Below, piece after piece: positions 41,552-50,189 of a DNA stretch of 64,000 nt. This DNA comes from Amycolatopsis sp. WQ 127309 (GTDB lineage Bacteria; Actinomycetota; Actinomycetes; Mycobacteriales; Pseudonocardiaceae): NCBI RefSeq assembly GCF_023023025.1, contig NZ_CP095481.1, positions 9,561,001-9,625,000 on the forward strand, written 5' to 3'. The notes under the pieces were generated by a model. It was not told the origin of the DNA and ran no database searches. It saw only the letters and a program-made list of their open reading frames with translations. A program made the translations under genes and the position numbers. Within the stretch, counting starts at the first letter, position 1. Each line of letters starts with the position of its first letter.

Positions 41552-41569
41552 TTACCGAAAGTTCGGTAA
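41552..41569. promoter_or_regulatory. TetR operator copy 3 (autoregulatory)
   Basis: TTACCGAAAGTTCGGTAA keeps both arms of copies 1 and 2 and differs only in the centre. It lies 10 nt before the TetR ATG, an autorepression position. Confidence 0.8.
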
Positions 41570-41579
41570 ACTAGCCGGT

Positions 41580-42191
41580 ATGGCCCGACCCCCCTCCATC
41601 ACCGAAGCCGACCTGATCGACCTGCTCGTCAAGGTGTTCCGCGAGAAGGGCGTCGAAGGAACGGCGATCGGCGACCTCTCGGCGGCCACCGGCCTCCAGC
41701 GGGCGAGCCTCTACCACCGCTTCCCCGACGGCAAGGAAGGGATGGCGGACGCCGTGCTCACCGAGGTGGGCAAGCGGTTCCTCTGGATACTGGCGCCGAT
41801 GCGCGAGGACCCGGACGTCACCGAGGGCATCACGGAGACCGCGCACCGGCTCGGCCAGTTCTACGGCGCCGGTGCGTTGTCGTGCGTCCTCGACACCATG
41901 ACCTTGGCCGGCACCCCGGAGCGGCTGCGCGACCACGCCCGGGCGCTGGCCAAGACGTGGATCGACGCGATGGCCGAAGCCGCACAACGCGCGGGCCGCC
42001 GCCCGGACGACGCCATGCGTGCCGCCCGAGATGTCTTCCTGCGTATCGAGGGCTCGCTGGTGCTCGCCCGGGTCCTCGGCGACAACGACGCGTTCGCCGA
42101 GACGGTGGCCCTCATGCCGACCCTCCTGGCACCGCCGAAGACACCGACGAAGAAGACGCCGCAGGACAAACCGAAGCGGCGCAAGGCCTAG
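41580..42191 (+). CDS. TetR-family repressor of the DsrE/OYE/DsbA regulon
   Basis: A 203-residue regulator. The HTH is AIGDLSAATGLQRASLYHRF, preceded by LIDLLVKVFREKGVEGT. The C-terminal ligand domain is followed by a Lys/Arg-rich tail (KTPTKKTPQDKPKRRKA). A palindromic operator overlaps its promoter and two near-identical sites lie upstream of the DsrE and Old Yellow Enzyme genes, so it most likely represses all of them and itself. A cysteine in GALSCVLDTM could sense electrophiles as in NemR-like proteins; that is speculation. Its TAG shares a CTAG with the convergent monooxygenase stop. Confidence 0.85.
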   Translation: MARPPSITEADLIDLLVKVFREKGVEGTAIGDLSAATGLQRASLYHRFPDGKEGMADAVLTEVGKRFLWILAPMREDPDVTEGITETAHRLGQFYGAGALSCVLDTMTLAGTPERLRDHARALAKTWIDAMAEAAQRAGRRPDDAMRAARDVFLRIEGSLVLARVLGDNDAFAETVALMPTLLAPPKTPTKKTPQDKPKRRKA

Positions 42192-43633
42192 ACCGAAGCG
42201 GGCCGTTCAGGAAACCGGACGCCGACGTCGGCCAGCGCCGCGGCGATCCGCTCGTCGTCCACCTCGTCCGCGGCCCACCAGACGTGTCCGTCCGGACGCA
42301 CGAGCACCACCGCCGCGGTGGTCCACGGAATCGGCGCCGTGACGACGTCGATTCCCCGCTTCACCGCGGCCGCGGTGGCCGCCGGGATCGGTGCGGCCGC
42401 GTCGACCAGGAGCACCGGCCACGGCTGTGCGACCGGCACGCGCGTGCCGGTCAGCGGGTGACCGGTGGCCGGGTAGGCGACGTCCAGGGCGGACAGTTTG
42501 CGGGCCAGCGCCAGCGAAAGCTCGGGCACCTCGGCGATGAGCCCGCTCAGCACCGCCCGCAGGGCCATCCCGTCCGGGGTGGTGGCGGTGATGAGCGCCG
42601 ACTGGCCCTGGGTGTGCTGGACCAGCTGCTCCCCGACCGGGTGACGCTCGTCGTTATAGGCGTCCAGCAGCGCCGGGTCCGCGTCACCCCGGGCGACCGC
42701 CGCCAGGCGCCAGCCGAGGTTCATCGCGTCCTGGACGCCGACGTTGAGGCCCACTCCCCCGGCCGGCAGGTGCCGGTGCGCCGCGTCGCCGGCGAGCAGC
42801 ACCCGGCCGTGGCGGTAGCGTTCCGCCAGCTTCGCGGCATCGCCGAACCGGGTGAGCCAGCTGGGGTCGTGCATCCCGAAATCGCTCCCGGCGACGCGGA
42901 TCGTGGCCTCGCGCAGGGCTTCCAGGGTCAACGGGCCGGCTTGGTGACCGGTCGCCTTGTCCACCCCGGAGATCCGGTAGCGGCCGTCGCGCAGGGGCAC
43001 CGACAGCAGCGCGCCGTGCTCGTTGTGGGCGCTGCGCACCGGTTCCGACGTCACCCGCACCTCACCGAGGTAGCTGTGGAACGTCGTTTCGGTGCCCGGG
43101 AAGGCGATCCCGGCCGCGGTGCGCACCACGCTGCCGACGCCGTCGGCTCCGACGACGTAACGCGCGAGGCGCGTGGACGGACCGTCCGGTCCGGACACCT
43201 CCAGCCGGACGCCGTCCTCGTCCTGCGTCAGGTCCGTGACGCGGTGGCCGCGCAGGATCCGCGCCCCCGCCGCGAGCGCGTGCTCTTCGAGCAGCTCCTC
43301 GGTGCGGCGCTGGGGCAGGGCGAGCATGAACGGGTAGGGCGTGTCGAGCACGGAGAGGTCGATCGGGGTGTCCAGCATGCCGAAGTGCCACCGCGGGATG
43401 GGCGTCCCCTCGGCCAGGAACCGCTCGGCAAGCCCGCGCATCGCCAGCACCTCCAGGGTGCGCGGGTGCACGCCCAGCGCCTTGGAGTGCGGGCTGCGCC
43501 CGGCGGCCCGCTCCAGGACCACGGCCGGCACGCCGCCCAGGCCCAGCTCCGCCGCTGTCCACAGGCCCACCGGCCCCGCTCCGACGACCACGACGTCGTC
43601 ACGGACCGGCTCAGTCGACTGGAGTCTCCCCAT
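42188..43633 (-). CDS. FAD-dependent aromatic monooxygenase (PHBH fold)
   Basis: A 481-residue group A flavoprotein hydroxylase. DVVVVGAGPVGLWTAAELG is the GxGxxG dinucleotide motif, YVVGADGVGSVVRTAAGI is the DG motif, and RVLLAGDAAHRHLPAGGVGLN is the GD motif for FAD. The C-terminal thioredoxin-like domain of the phenol-hydroxylase/rifampicin-monooxygenase type follows (WPVLLVDAAAP, VVLVRPDGHVWW). It could hydroxylate aromatic compounds or inactivate a rifamycin- or tetracycline-type drug. The start is uncertain among ATGs at 43633, 43639 and 43651. It is divergent from a TetR gene 48 bp away, its likely regulator. Confidence 0.87.
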   Translation of the reverse strand: MGRLQSTEPVRDDVVVVGAGPVGLWTAAELGLGGVPAVVLERAAGRSPHSKALGVHPRTLEVLAMRGLAERFLAEGTPIPRWHFGMLDTPIDLSVLDTPYPFMLALPQRRTEELLEEHALAAGARILRGHRVTDLTQDEDGVRLEVSGPDGPSTRLARYVVGADGVGSVVRTAAGIAFPGTETTFHSYLGEVRVTSEPVRSAHNEHGALLSVPLRDGRYRISGVDKATGHQAGPLTLEALREATIRVAGSDFGMHDPSWLTRFGDAAKLAERYRHGRVLLAGDAAHRHLPAGGVGLNVGVQDAMNLGWRLAAVARGDADPALLDAYNDERHPVGEQLVQHTQGQSALITATTPDGMALRAVLSGLIAEVPELSLALARKLSALDVAYPATGHPLTGTRVPVAQPWPVLLVDAAAPIPAATAAAVKRGIDVVTAPIPWTTAAVVLVRPDGHVWWAADEVDDERIAAALADVGVRFPERPASV

Positions 43634-43639
43634 ATTCAT

Positions 43640-43654
43640 AGTAACGACCATACT
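43640..43654. promoter_or_regulatory. Possible TetR operator in the divergent gap
   Basis: AGTA-acgacca-TACT is an imperfect palindrome overlapping the alternative starts of the monooxygenase and lying 28 nt before the TetR ATG. It is short and weakly supported. Confidence 0.35.
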
Positions 43655-43681
43655 CTCAATGTAGGGAGGTAGCATCGGCCC

Positions 43682-44317
43682 ATGACTGCACGTGACTACC
43701 GGTCATCGGTGCGGGAGCGGCACGCCCAGGACACCCGCCGGACGATCCTCGACGCGGCCGCCGCGCTGTTCGCCGAGCGCGGGTACGCCCGCACGAGCGT
43801 CGCCGCCGTCGCGGAGGCCGCCGGGGTGGCGGTGAACACCGTCTACACCAGCGTCGGCGGCAAGCCGGCCCTGGTGACCGCCCTGACCGAGGACGGCGCC
43901 CGCGACGAGGAAGCCGTCGAAGCGGCGCGGGTGGTCACCGGGTGCGCCGACGTCCGCGCGGTGGTGCGGGTGGTGGCCGAGGGCACGGGCTCGGTGCAAC
44001 GGCGCCGGCAGCGGATCCTCGCGATCCTGCTGGACAACCGCACGGCCGACCGGGATGTCGCCGCCGCGGCCGACTTGGCGGTGCGCGCCACCCGGGCGCG
44101 GCTCGACGTCGCCGCGGGACGCCTCGTCGAGCTCGGCGGGCTGCGCGCGGGGCTGGACCGGACCCGCGTCGGGCAGATCCTGTGGTTCTACTTCGGGTTC
44201 GAGTCGTGGCGCACCATGTGGAGCTTCGGCTGGGGCTTGGAGCAGGCGGCCTGCTGGCTGGCCGGGCAAGCGGAGTCGGCGCTGCTGGACGACCGGCAAG
44301 ATCACGAAGCGGTGTGA
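43682..44317 (+). CDS. TetR-family regulator divergent from the monooxygenase
   Basis: A 211-residue regulator. The HTH reads RRTILDAAAALFAERGYART with AAVAEAAGVAVNTVYTSVGG; the more usual YxxFxxK is YTSVGGK here. A ligand-binding helical domain (ILWFYFGFESWRTMWSFGWG) rich in aromatics follows, fitting a hydrophobic ligand. GGGAGG lies about 12 bases before ATG 43682. Divergence from the FAD monooxygenase suggests it controls that gene, in the manner of TetR/TetX-type pairs. The ligand is unknown. Confidence 0.85.
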   Translation: MTARDYRSSVRERHAQDTRRTILDAAAALFAERGYARTSVAAVAEAAGVAVNTVYTSVGGKPALVTALTEDGARDEEAVEAARVVTGCADVRAVVRVVAEGTGSVQRRRQRILAILLDNRTADRDVAAAADLAVRATRARLDVAAGRLVELGGLRAGLDRTRVGQILWFYFGFESWRTMWSFGWGLEQAACWLAGQAESALLDDRQDHEAV

Positions 44318-44407
44318 CCCGTTCACCCGTTTGCGCCCGCGTTGTACGTTGTCGACAAGCCGTCAGCGCCGATGGGACACCCGCCGGCCACGTGGCCAGG
44401 AGGCATT

Positions 44408-45436
44408 GTGCTGGAAGCACTGGGCATGACCCCCGATGAAGAACGGGTCTACCGCGCGATCGTCGGCGGCTACCGGACCGCGCCCGACGAGATCGCGGAC
44501 AAGATCGGCGTGGGCCGCGGCGAGGTCGACCCGATCCTCGAGGTCCTGCTGGCGAAGGGGCTCGTCAACCGGACCGACGAGCACTACGTGTCCGCGCCGC
44601 CGGACGTCTCGCTCGGCCCGCTGCTGGTGCACGGCCAGGAGAAGCTGGAGGCCGCCAGGGCCGCGGTGTCCCAGCTCGCCGAGGAGTACCGCGGCAGCGC
44701 GCGGCGGCGGGACTCCGCGCAGCTCGTCGAGGTCGTCACCGGGGTGGACGCGATCCGGCGGCAGGCCCTCGCCATCCAGCGCGGGGCCCGCGAAGAGTCG
44801 CTGTGGTTCTGCCTGGAGGGCAACGTCGCGATGGCGGCGTCGGAGAACGTCGAGGAGGCACTGGCGCAGGCCCGCGGCGTGCGGTACCGCGTGATCTACG
44901 AGACCGGCTTGCTCGAGGAACCCGGCCGGATCGTCAACGTCCTGGAGGGGATCGAGGGCGGCGAGATCGCCCGCTCGATCTCGAAGCTGCCGGTGCGCCT
45001 GGCCATCTCCGACCGCCGGGTGGCGCTGTGCCCGCTGGTCAGCCACGACAGCACGGGCGAGCCCACCGCCGCGCTCGTCCGGGAGAGCAGCCTGCTGTCC
45101 GCGCTGGTCGCGTTGTTCGAGGTCTACTGGGAACGCGCGTCGCCGCTGCGGATCGGCGACACCGCGCCCGCGAGCCACCTCGACCCCGACGAGCGGCGGC
45201 TGCTGTCCCTGCTCATCGGCGGCGTCAGCGACAAGTCGATCGCCACGCAGCTCGACGTCAGCTACCGGACCGTCCAGCGGCGCCTGCAGGACCTGATGCG
45301 CCGGGTCAACGCCCACACCCGGATGCAGCTGGCCTGGCAGGCCAGCAAACTCGGCTGGCTGGACGAGCCGAGCCCCGGGCACCTCCTGCCGCGAACCGGC
45401 GGAAGGCACCCGGAGCCCTTGAGCGAAACCGGCTAG
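44408..45436 (+). CDS. TrmB-like/LuxR double-HTH regulator
   Basis: A 342-residue regulator. The N-terminal TrmB-type winged helix is LGMTPDEERVYRAIVGGYRT with IADKIGVGRGEVDPILEVLL. The middle (about 105-245) resembles a PLD-like/TrmB sensory region (RQALAIQRGAREESLWFCLE). The C-terminus has a LuxR HTH (LDPDERRLLSLLIGGVSDKS, then LDVSYRTVQRRLQDLMRRV). AGGAGG lies five bases before GTG 44408, which decides the start. It is convergent with the S8 protease gene, sharing a CTAG in which both stops lie. Regulators of this build often neighbour secreted proteases in actinobacteria; control of that gene is inference. Confidence 0.83.
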   Translation: MLEALGMTPDEERVYRAIVGGYRTAPDEIADKIGVGRGEVDPILEVLLAKGLVNRTDEHYVSAPPDVSLGPLLVHGQEKLEAARAAVSQLAEEYRGSARRRDSAQLVEVVTGVDAIRRQALAIQRGAREESLWFCLEGNVAMAASENVEEALAQARGVRYRVIYETGLLEEPGRIVNVLEGIEGGEIARSISKLPVRLAISDRRVALCPLVSHDSTGEPTAALVRESSLLSALVALFEVYWERASPLRIGDTAPASHLDPDERRLLSLLIGGVSDKSIATQLDVSYRTVQRRLQDLMRRVNAHTRMQLAWQASKLGWLDEPSPGHLLPRTGGRHPEPLSETG

Positions 45437-48400
45437 CGCAGCCCGTACGCCCGCGTCACCGTCTGGTCGACGACGTCGCCCGCGGTGTCGGTGGCCCGCA
45501 CCCGCAACGCGACGTACTTGTTCGTGGCCCCGAGCGACGGGTGGTCGATCGTGGCCTCGTAGGACTTCCCGGTGCGCTTGACATCGACGGCGCGCCAGGT
45601 CTCGCCGTCGTCGTAGGACGCCCAGGCCTGCACCGCCCGCACGTCCGGCGCGGCCATCCCGTCCTGGAACCGCGCGCTCAGGCCGATCCTGGCCTTGCGA
45701 CCGGCCGGGAGCCGGTTGCCGGAGTCGGCGTCCACCGCGTAGTCCAGCTGCAGCAACGGAAGCAGCGCCGGGGCCGCCGACCGGGCCGAGCGGAACGTCC
45801 ACGACGTCTGCGTGCTGGTGCCGAACAGCCACTCCGGCGAATCGCGCCGCACCGACAGGTCGAGCCGGTAGGTCGCCGGGTCCGCACCGGCGGGGAAGGT
45901 GCCGAACGCGTACGGCTGCTCCGACACGAGCTTGCCGTCCCGGAACAGTTTCGCCGACGTGGTGGCCGGGGCGGCCTGGTCGTCACCTTCGTTGAAACCG
46001 TAGTGACCGGCCTGGCTGTCGACGAACTCCGGGATCTGAATGCGCAGGTTGTCGCCGTCACGGGTCGAGTCCAAACCGGGCACGCCCCGCGGGATGGCGG
46101 GCCGCACGACCGGCGCGAACCAGTCCTCGGTCAGGTTCTCCTGACCCGTGTAGGTGCGCGGCGCCGCGGTCATACCGCCGTCGAGCGGCGACATCTCGTC
46201 CCAGACCAGGCCGTGCTTGACCCGGTGCTGCCACTGGATGTCCCCGGAGCTGACGTACTCCTCCCGCGTCGACGGCGTCGTCACGTACCGCTGGTACTCG
46301 TTGACGGCGAAGTCCTGCCACGGCTTCCACGCGAACCGCTGTTCCTTGGCCTCCCCGCCGCTGCCGGTCTGGCGGTAGTGGGTGGTGACGGTCGCGGTGT
46401 TCGCCGCGGTGACCCGGTGGACGAGCTTCTCCGGGATCCGGTCGCGCTCGGTCTGCACCACGTCGTAGAGGTACGGGCTGACCGCGATCCCCTGCAGGCT
46501 CAGGAAAGCCGGGAAGCGCTTGATCTTGGCGAGCAGCGCCACCCCCTCGTCCCGGTCGAGCTGGACGGTCGGGATCCGCAGGAAAGGCGCCGCGCTGATC
46601 GACGGCACCGTGGCGGTCCCCCAGCCGTCCGGCACGACAATGAAGACGATCGCCGCCCCGGCGTCCGCGGCGGCGCGGGAGACCTCGTCGCGGTTGTAGT
46701 CCGCCGGATCCGGGTCGACGATCGCGGCCTTCCCGCGCACGTTCGCCTTCGCGAAGTCCGCCGGTTTGCCCGCCCCCGCGGAGACGGCCTGGAGCAGCCG
46801 CCAGCCGTCCAGCTTGGGCGATCCGGCGAGGTAGCGGGTCGTGAGCGGCTCACGGCCGCCCAGGACGTTCGCCGTCAACGGCGGCGCGATCCGCGACCAG
46901 CGGGAGCCGAACTCGAAGGCCCCGGTCGTCACCTTCGGCGTCGGCGTGACCCAGAGTTCGCGGGTGTAGTCGAACTGCATGGCGTAGTTCGCGATCTTGC
47001 GCGAGCCGAGTTCCCGGTAGGTGTAGTAGCTCCAGATCCCGGCCTGTTCCGACGGTTTCGGGGTCTCGATCTGCACCTTCACCGCCTTGCGGGCGTCCAG
47101 CACGATGCTCGTGTCGCCGGTGATCCGGATCTCCGGCTGGACGACCTGGTAGACGTAGTCACTGCTCTGGACGCCGTTGACCTGCGCGGTCAGGTAGTAC
47201 ACGCCGTCGCCGAGCTCGACCGTCAGGCCGTCGCCGGCCAGCCAGGTGTTCACGTCGAAGCGGTAGTCCTCGCCGTACATCAGCAGCCACGGCGCGACCG
47301 TCGGCTTGCCCTGCAGGTCGAGGGCGGTGAGCGTGACCTTGTGCTTCGGCGCGGTCTTGTCCGCGCCGAGCGAGGTGTGCACGACCACACCGGACGCGGT
47401 CGCCGTGAGCCACCCGCTGTAGGTGCCCGCCGCCAGCTTCGCCGGGTCGCCGGTGATCGTGACGCTCGCCTGGCCACCGGCCGGGACGTCCACAGTGGAC
47501 TTACCGAGCCGGATCCCGTCGGCGGCGGGGACGCCGGCGAGGGACTTGGCGTCGAGGGCCAGCTTCAGGGAGACCGGCGTGGTGCCGACGTTGGTGTAGG
47601 TGACCTGCTTGGCCACCGGCGCCTTGCCGTCCTCGACGGAGCCGAGGTCGAGCGTGCCGGTGGCGAAGACCTGCTGCTTCACCGCGCGGGCGACGTCGAC
47701 CCGGCCACCGCCCTGCTCGAACACCGAGAGCCCGGCTGCGGTCAGGGAGGTGCTGGCCAGCCCGTCCTTGAGCTGCCGGCCCGTCCAGTCCGGGTGCTGC
47801 TGGGCGAGGATCGCCACCGCGCCCGCGACGTGCGGTGTGGCCATCGAGGTACCGGACGCGGCGGTGTAGTGGTCGTCGACGGGGTCGCCCATGGCGGTCC
47901 CCGCGGCGCGGGCGGCGACGATGCCGACGCCGGGCGCGGTGATGTCGGGCTTGACGGCGTTGTCGCCCAGGCGCGGGCCGCGGCTGGAGAACGGCGCCAG
48001 GCTCTCGTCCCGGCCGACGGCGCCGACGGTCAGCGCGGCCGCGGCGGTGCCCGGCGAGCCGATCGTGTACGCGCCCAGCTCACCGTCGTTGCCGCCGGCC
48101 ACCACGAAGAGCGTGCCGGTCTGCGCGCTGAGCGCTTCGAGACCGAGGCTGAGCTCGTCGGTGCCGTCGGTCGGCCCGCCGCCGAGGCTCATGTTGACCG
48201 CCTTGGCGCCGGAGTGCGCCGCCCACTCCATCCCGGCGAGGACCCAGGACTCGTAGCCGAAGCCGTCGTCGTCGAGCACCTTGCCGACGAGCAGTTTCGC
48301 GCCGGGCGCGACACCCTTGAGCCGCCCGCCCGAAGCGGCGCCGGAGCCCGCGATCGTCGAAGCGACGTGCGTGCCGTGACCGAAGTGGTCGGTGGTGTCG

Positions 48401-49134
48401 GGGCTGGTCGTGAAGTTGACCGCCTCCTGCACGCGCCCGACCAGGTCGGGGTGCGTGGGGTCGTAGCCGGTGTCGAGCACCGCGACCGTGGTGCCGGTGC
48501 CGTCGTAGCCCGCGGCCCACGCCTCGGGGGCGCCGATCTGCGGGACGCTCCGGTCGAGGGAGGCACGGACCTTGCGGTCCAGGGAGATCCGCTCGATCGC
48601 GCTGCCCGCCGACGACGTCCAGAACGCGGTGGCGTCGGCCTTGCTGGCCCGCGCGGAACGGCCGTTGACGCTGCTCAGCGTCACGCCCAGCTCGGCGGCC
48701 GCCGGGGCCGCCTCGGCGGTGCGCAGGTCCGCGCCCTTGCGGTAGGTGAGGATCAGCGGGAGCGTCTTCGACTGCTCGTCGGCGTAACCCTCGGCGATCA
48801 GCTCGGTGACGTCGAACAGGCTCCGGTCGACCTGCTTCGAGCCCAGCCGCGGGGCGACGTCCTCGGGGAAGACGCTGAGGTGGCCGTCGACCTCCTGCTG
48901 GTGGAACCGGATCTTCTCCCGGCCCGGCGCGGGCTGGACGGTGGCGGCCTGCTTGCCGCCGGGTTGCCGTTCGACCTGGACGACGTCCCCGGTGAGCAGG
49001 GTGACCGAATGCCGTTCGACGGCCGCGGGTGCCGGCGCCGCTGTCGGGCCGGGGGCCGCGTCCGCGGCTCCGGCGGTGCCCGCGGCCAGGGTGGCGACGC
49101 AGGTCAGGACCAGAACACGTGATCTCCAGTGCAT
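45433..49134 (-). CDS. Large secreted subtilisin-like (S8) protease
   Basis: A 1233-residue exported protease. The signal peptide is VLVLTCVATLAAGTAGAADA. A propeptide-like region (about 35-200) precedes the S8 domain with Asp221 (AVLDTGYDP), His253 (FGHGTHVA), the oxyanion Asn349 (AGGND) and Ser430 (SGTSMATPH). About 790 residues of beta-rich C-terminal sequence follow, including a PA-like insert (AAADAGAAIVFIVVPDGWG) and Ig-like modules ending near VALRVRATDTAGDVVDQT. The size and plan match the large actinobacterial S8 proteases with unknown substrates. ATG 49134 starts at the signal peptide. No autotransport or sortase signal is visible at the C-terminus. Confidence 0.9.
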   Translation of the reverse strand: MHWRSRVLVLTCVATLAAGTAGAADAAPGPTAAPAPAAVERHSVTLLTGDVVQVERQPGGKQAATVQPAPGREKIRFHQQEVDGHLSVFPEDVAPRLGSKQVDRSLFDVTELIAEGYADEQSKTLPLILTYRKGADLRTAEAAPAAAELGVTLSSVNGRSARASKADATAFWTSSAGSAIERISLDRKVRASLDRSVPQIGAPEAWAAGYDGTGTTVAVLDTGYDPTHPDLVGRVQEAVNFTTSPDTTDHFGHGTHVASTIAGSGAASGGRLKGVAPGAKLLVGKVLDDDGFGYESWVLAGMEWAAHSGAKAVNMSLGGGPTDGTDELSLGLEALSAQTGTLFVVAGGNDGELGAYTIGSPGTAAAALTVGAVGRDESLAPFSSRGPRLGDNAVKPDITAPGVGIVAARAAGTAMGDPVDDHYTAASGTSMATPHVAGAVAILAQQHPDWTGRQLKDGLASTSLTAAGLSVFEQGGGRVDVARAVKQQVFATGTLDLGSVEDGKAPVAKQVTYTNVGTTPVSLKLALDAKSLAGVPAADGIRLGKSTVDVPAGGQASVTITGDPAKLAAGTYSGWLTATASGVVVHTSLGADKTAPKHKVTLTALDLQGKPTVAPWLLMYGEDYRFDVNTWLAGDGLTVELGDGVYYLTAQVNGVQSSDYVYQVVQPEIRITGDTSIVLDARKAVKVQIETPKPSEQAGIWSYYTYRELGSRKIANYAMQFDYTRELWVTPTPKVTTGAFEFGSRWSRIAPPLTANVLGGREPLTTRYLAGSPKLDGWRLLQAVSAGAGKPADFAKANVRGKAAIVDPDPADYNRDEVSRAAADAGAAIVFIVVPDGWGTATVPSISAAPFLRIPTVQLDRDEGVALLAKIKRFPAFLSLQGIAVSPYLYDVVQTERDRIPEKLVHRVTAANTATVTTHYRQTGSGGEAKEQRFAWKPWQDFAVNEYQRYVTTPSTREEYVSSGDIQWQHRVKHGLVWDEMSPLDGGMTAAPRTYTGQENLTEDWFAPVVRPAIPRGVPGLDSTRDGDNLRIQIPEFVDSQAGHYGFNEGDDQAAPATTSAKLFRDGKLVSEQPYAFGTFPAGADPATYRLDLSVRRDSPEWLFGTSTQTSWTFRSARSAAPALLPLLQLDYAVDADSGNRLPAGRKARIGLSARFQDGMAAPDVRAVQAWASYDDGETWRAVDVKRTGKSYEATIDHPSLGATNKYVALRVRATDTAGDVVDQTVTRAYGLR

Positions 49135-49294
49135 CGCACCAGGCTCGCGCCGTGATCGTCATCCGTCACTAGGGCGGCCGCGTCCGAAACACGACACGTC
49201 GCATCTTCGTCAGCGGCTCACCGGCCGCCGGTGTCGACGGATTGTCGACGGGTTCTGTGACCGTGGTGGCGACCCGGACGCCGACGGAGGAAGC

Positions 49295-50071
49295 ATGCGC
49301 ACCCTGTACGACGCCGTGACGGCGGCGCACATCCCCAGCACGGCGGCCATGGTCGCCGGTTACATCGACAAGATCAAGCTGGCGCCCTGGACCGCGGCCG
49401 ACTGGGCCCGGTTCCCGGACGCGGTGAAGGTCGAGATCGTCAAGAAGGCGACGACGAACGCCGGGCACGTGCTCGACGTCGAGCCCGGTGACGCCACGCC
49501 CGCGGAAGCCCCCGCCTGGGTCCGGCTGCGCCGCGCCGCCGGAGCCGATCCGACGATCTACTGCAACGCGGCCACCTGGCCGGCCGTCCGCGCCGCCTTC
49601 CGCGCGGCGGGGGTGGCCGAGCCCCACTACTGGATCGCCCGGTTCGACGGCGATCCCGCGATCCCCGCCGGCGCGGTCGCCAAGCAGTACCGCGGCGACG
49701 TCGCCCCCGGCTACGACGTCTCGTCGGTCGCCGGCCACTGGCCCGGCGTCGACCCCGACCCCCGGCCCACGACATCGGAAGAGGTTCTCGCCATGCTGGC
49801 TCCCGCCGCGTCCGACGACTACGTCTCGATCCCGTGCGACGGCCGGAGCAGCCTGTTCGTCGCCGCCCACTTCGGCCGCAAGGTCACCGCGATCGAGATC
49901 TGGGCCATCGGCGACAGCCCCGCCGACCCGGCCCGCTCACGCGCGACCTTCGTCGGCGGCGGCTTCGCGTTCGACCCGGACCGCCCGGGCCCGATCAGGC
50001 TGCCGCCCAACACCAGGACGGTGAACCTCCGCTACCAGGCGGACCACGCGTTCACCGGCTGGTGCAGCTGA
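49295..50071 (+). CDS. GH25-like / DUF1906-type protein without signal peptide
   Basis: A 258-residue protein. Residues 1-155 resemble a degenerate lysozyme-like TIM barrel: VAGYIDKIKLAPWTAADWARFP, GHVLDVEPGDATP with an acidic pair, DPTIYCNAATWPAVRAAFR, and HYWIARFDGDPAIPAGAVAK with QYRGDVAPGYDVSSV. This is the layout of hydrolase-like proteins often found in phages and actinobacterial genomes. The C-terminal 80 residues form a beta-rich domain (YVSIPCDGRSSLFVAAHFG). GGAGG lies four bases before ATG 49295. No signal peptide is seen, so export would need holins or another route. Activity is unproven. Confidence 0.72.
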   Translation: MRTLYDAVTAAHIPSTAAMVAGYIDKIKLAPWTAADWARFPDAVKVEIVKKATTNAGHVLDVEPGDATPAEAPAWVRLRRAAGADPTIYCNAATWPAVRAAFRAAGVAEPHYWIARFDGDPAIPAGAVAKQYRGDVAPGYDVSSVAGHWPGVDPDPRPTTSEEVLAMLAPAASDDYVSIPCDGRSSLFVAAHFGRKVTAIEIWAIGDSPADPARSRATFVGGGFAFDPDRPGPIRLPPNTRTVNLRYQADHAFTGWCS

Positions 50072-50189
50072 AGGAACCGAGATCGCCTGGGTGATCGACC
50101 GGTCCTCGCCGAGCCGATCGGGCCGGCAGCCGGAAGAATTCGCAGACGTCCGATCCGCCTCGAACACCGACCGACGAAAGGGCATCCGC

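Noticed and set aside
44803..49122. 1439-codon open frame on the plus strand opposite the S8 protease gene
   Set aside because: It is a shadow frame. Its product is an Arg/Gly/Asp/Val-rich string with no family motif, while the opposite strand encodes a complete subtilase with signal peptide and triad.
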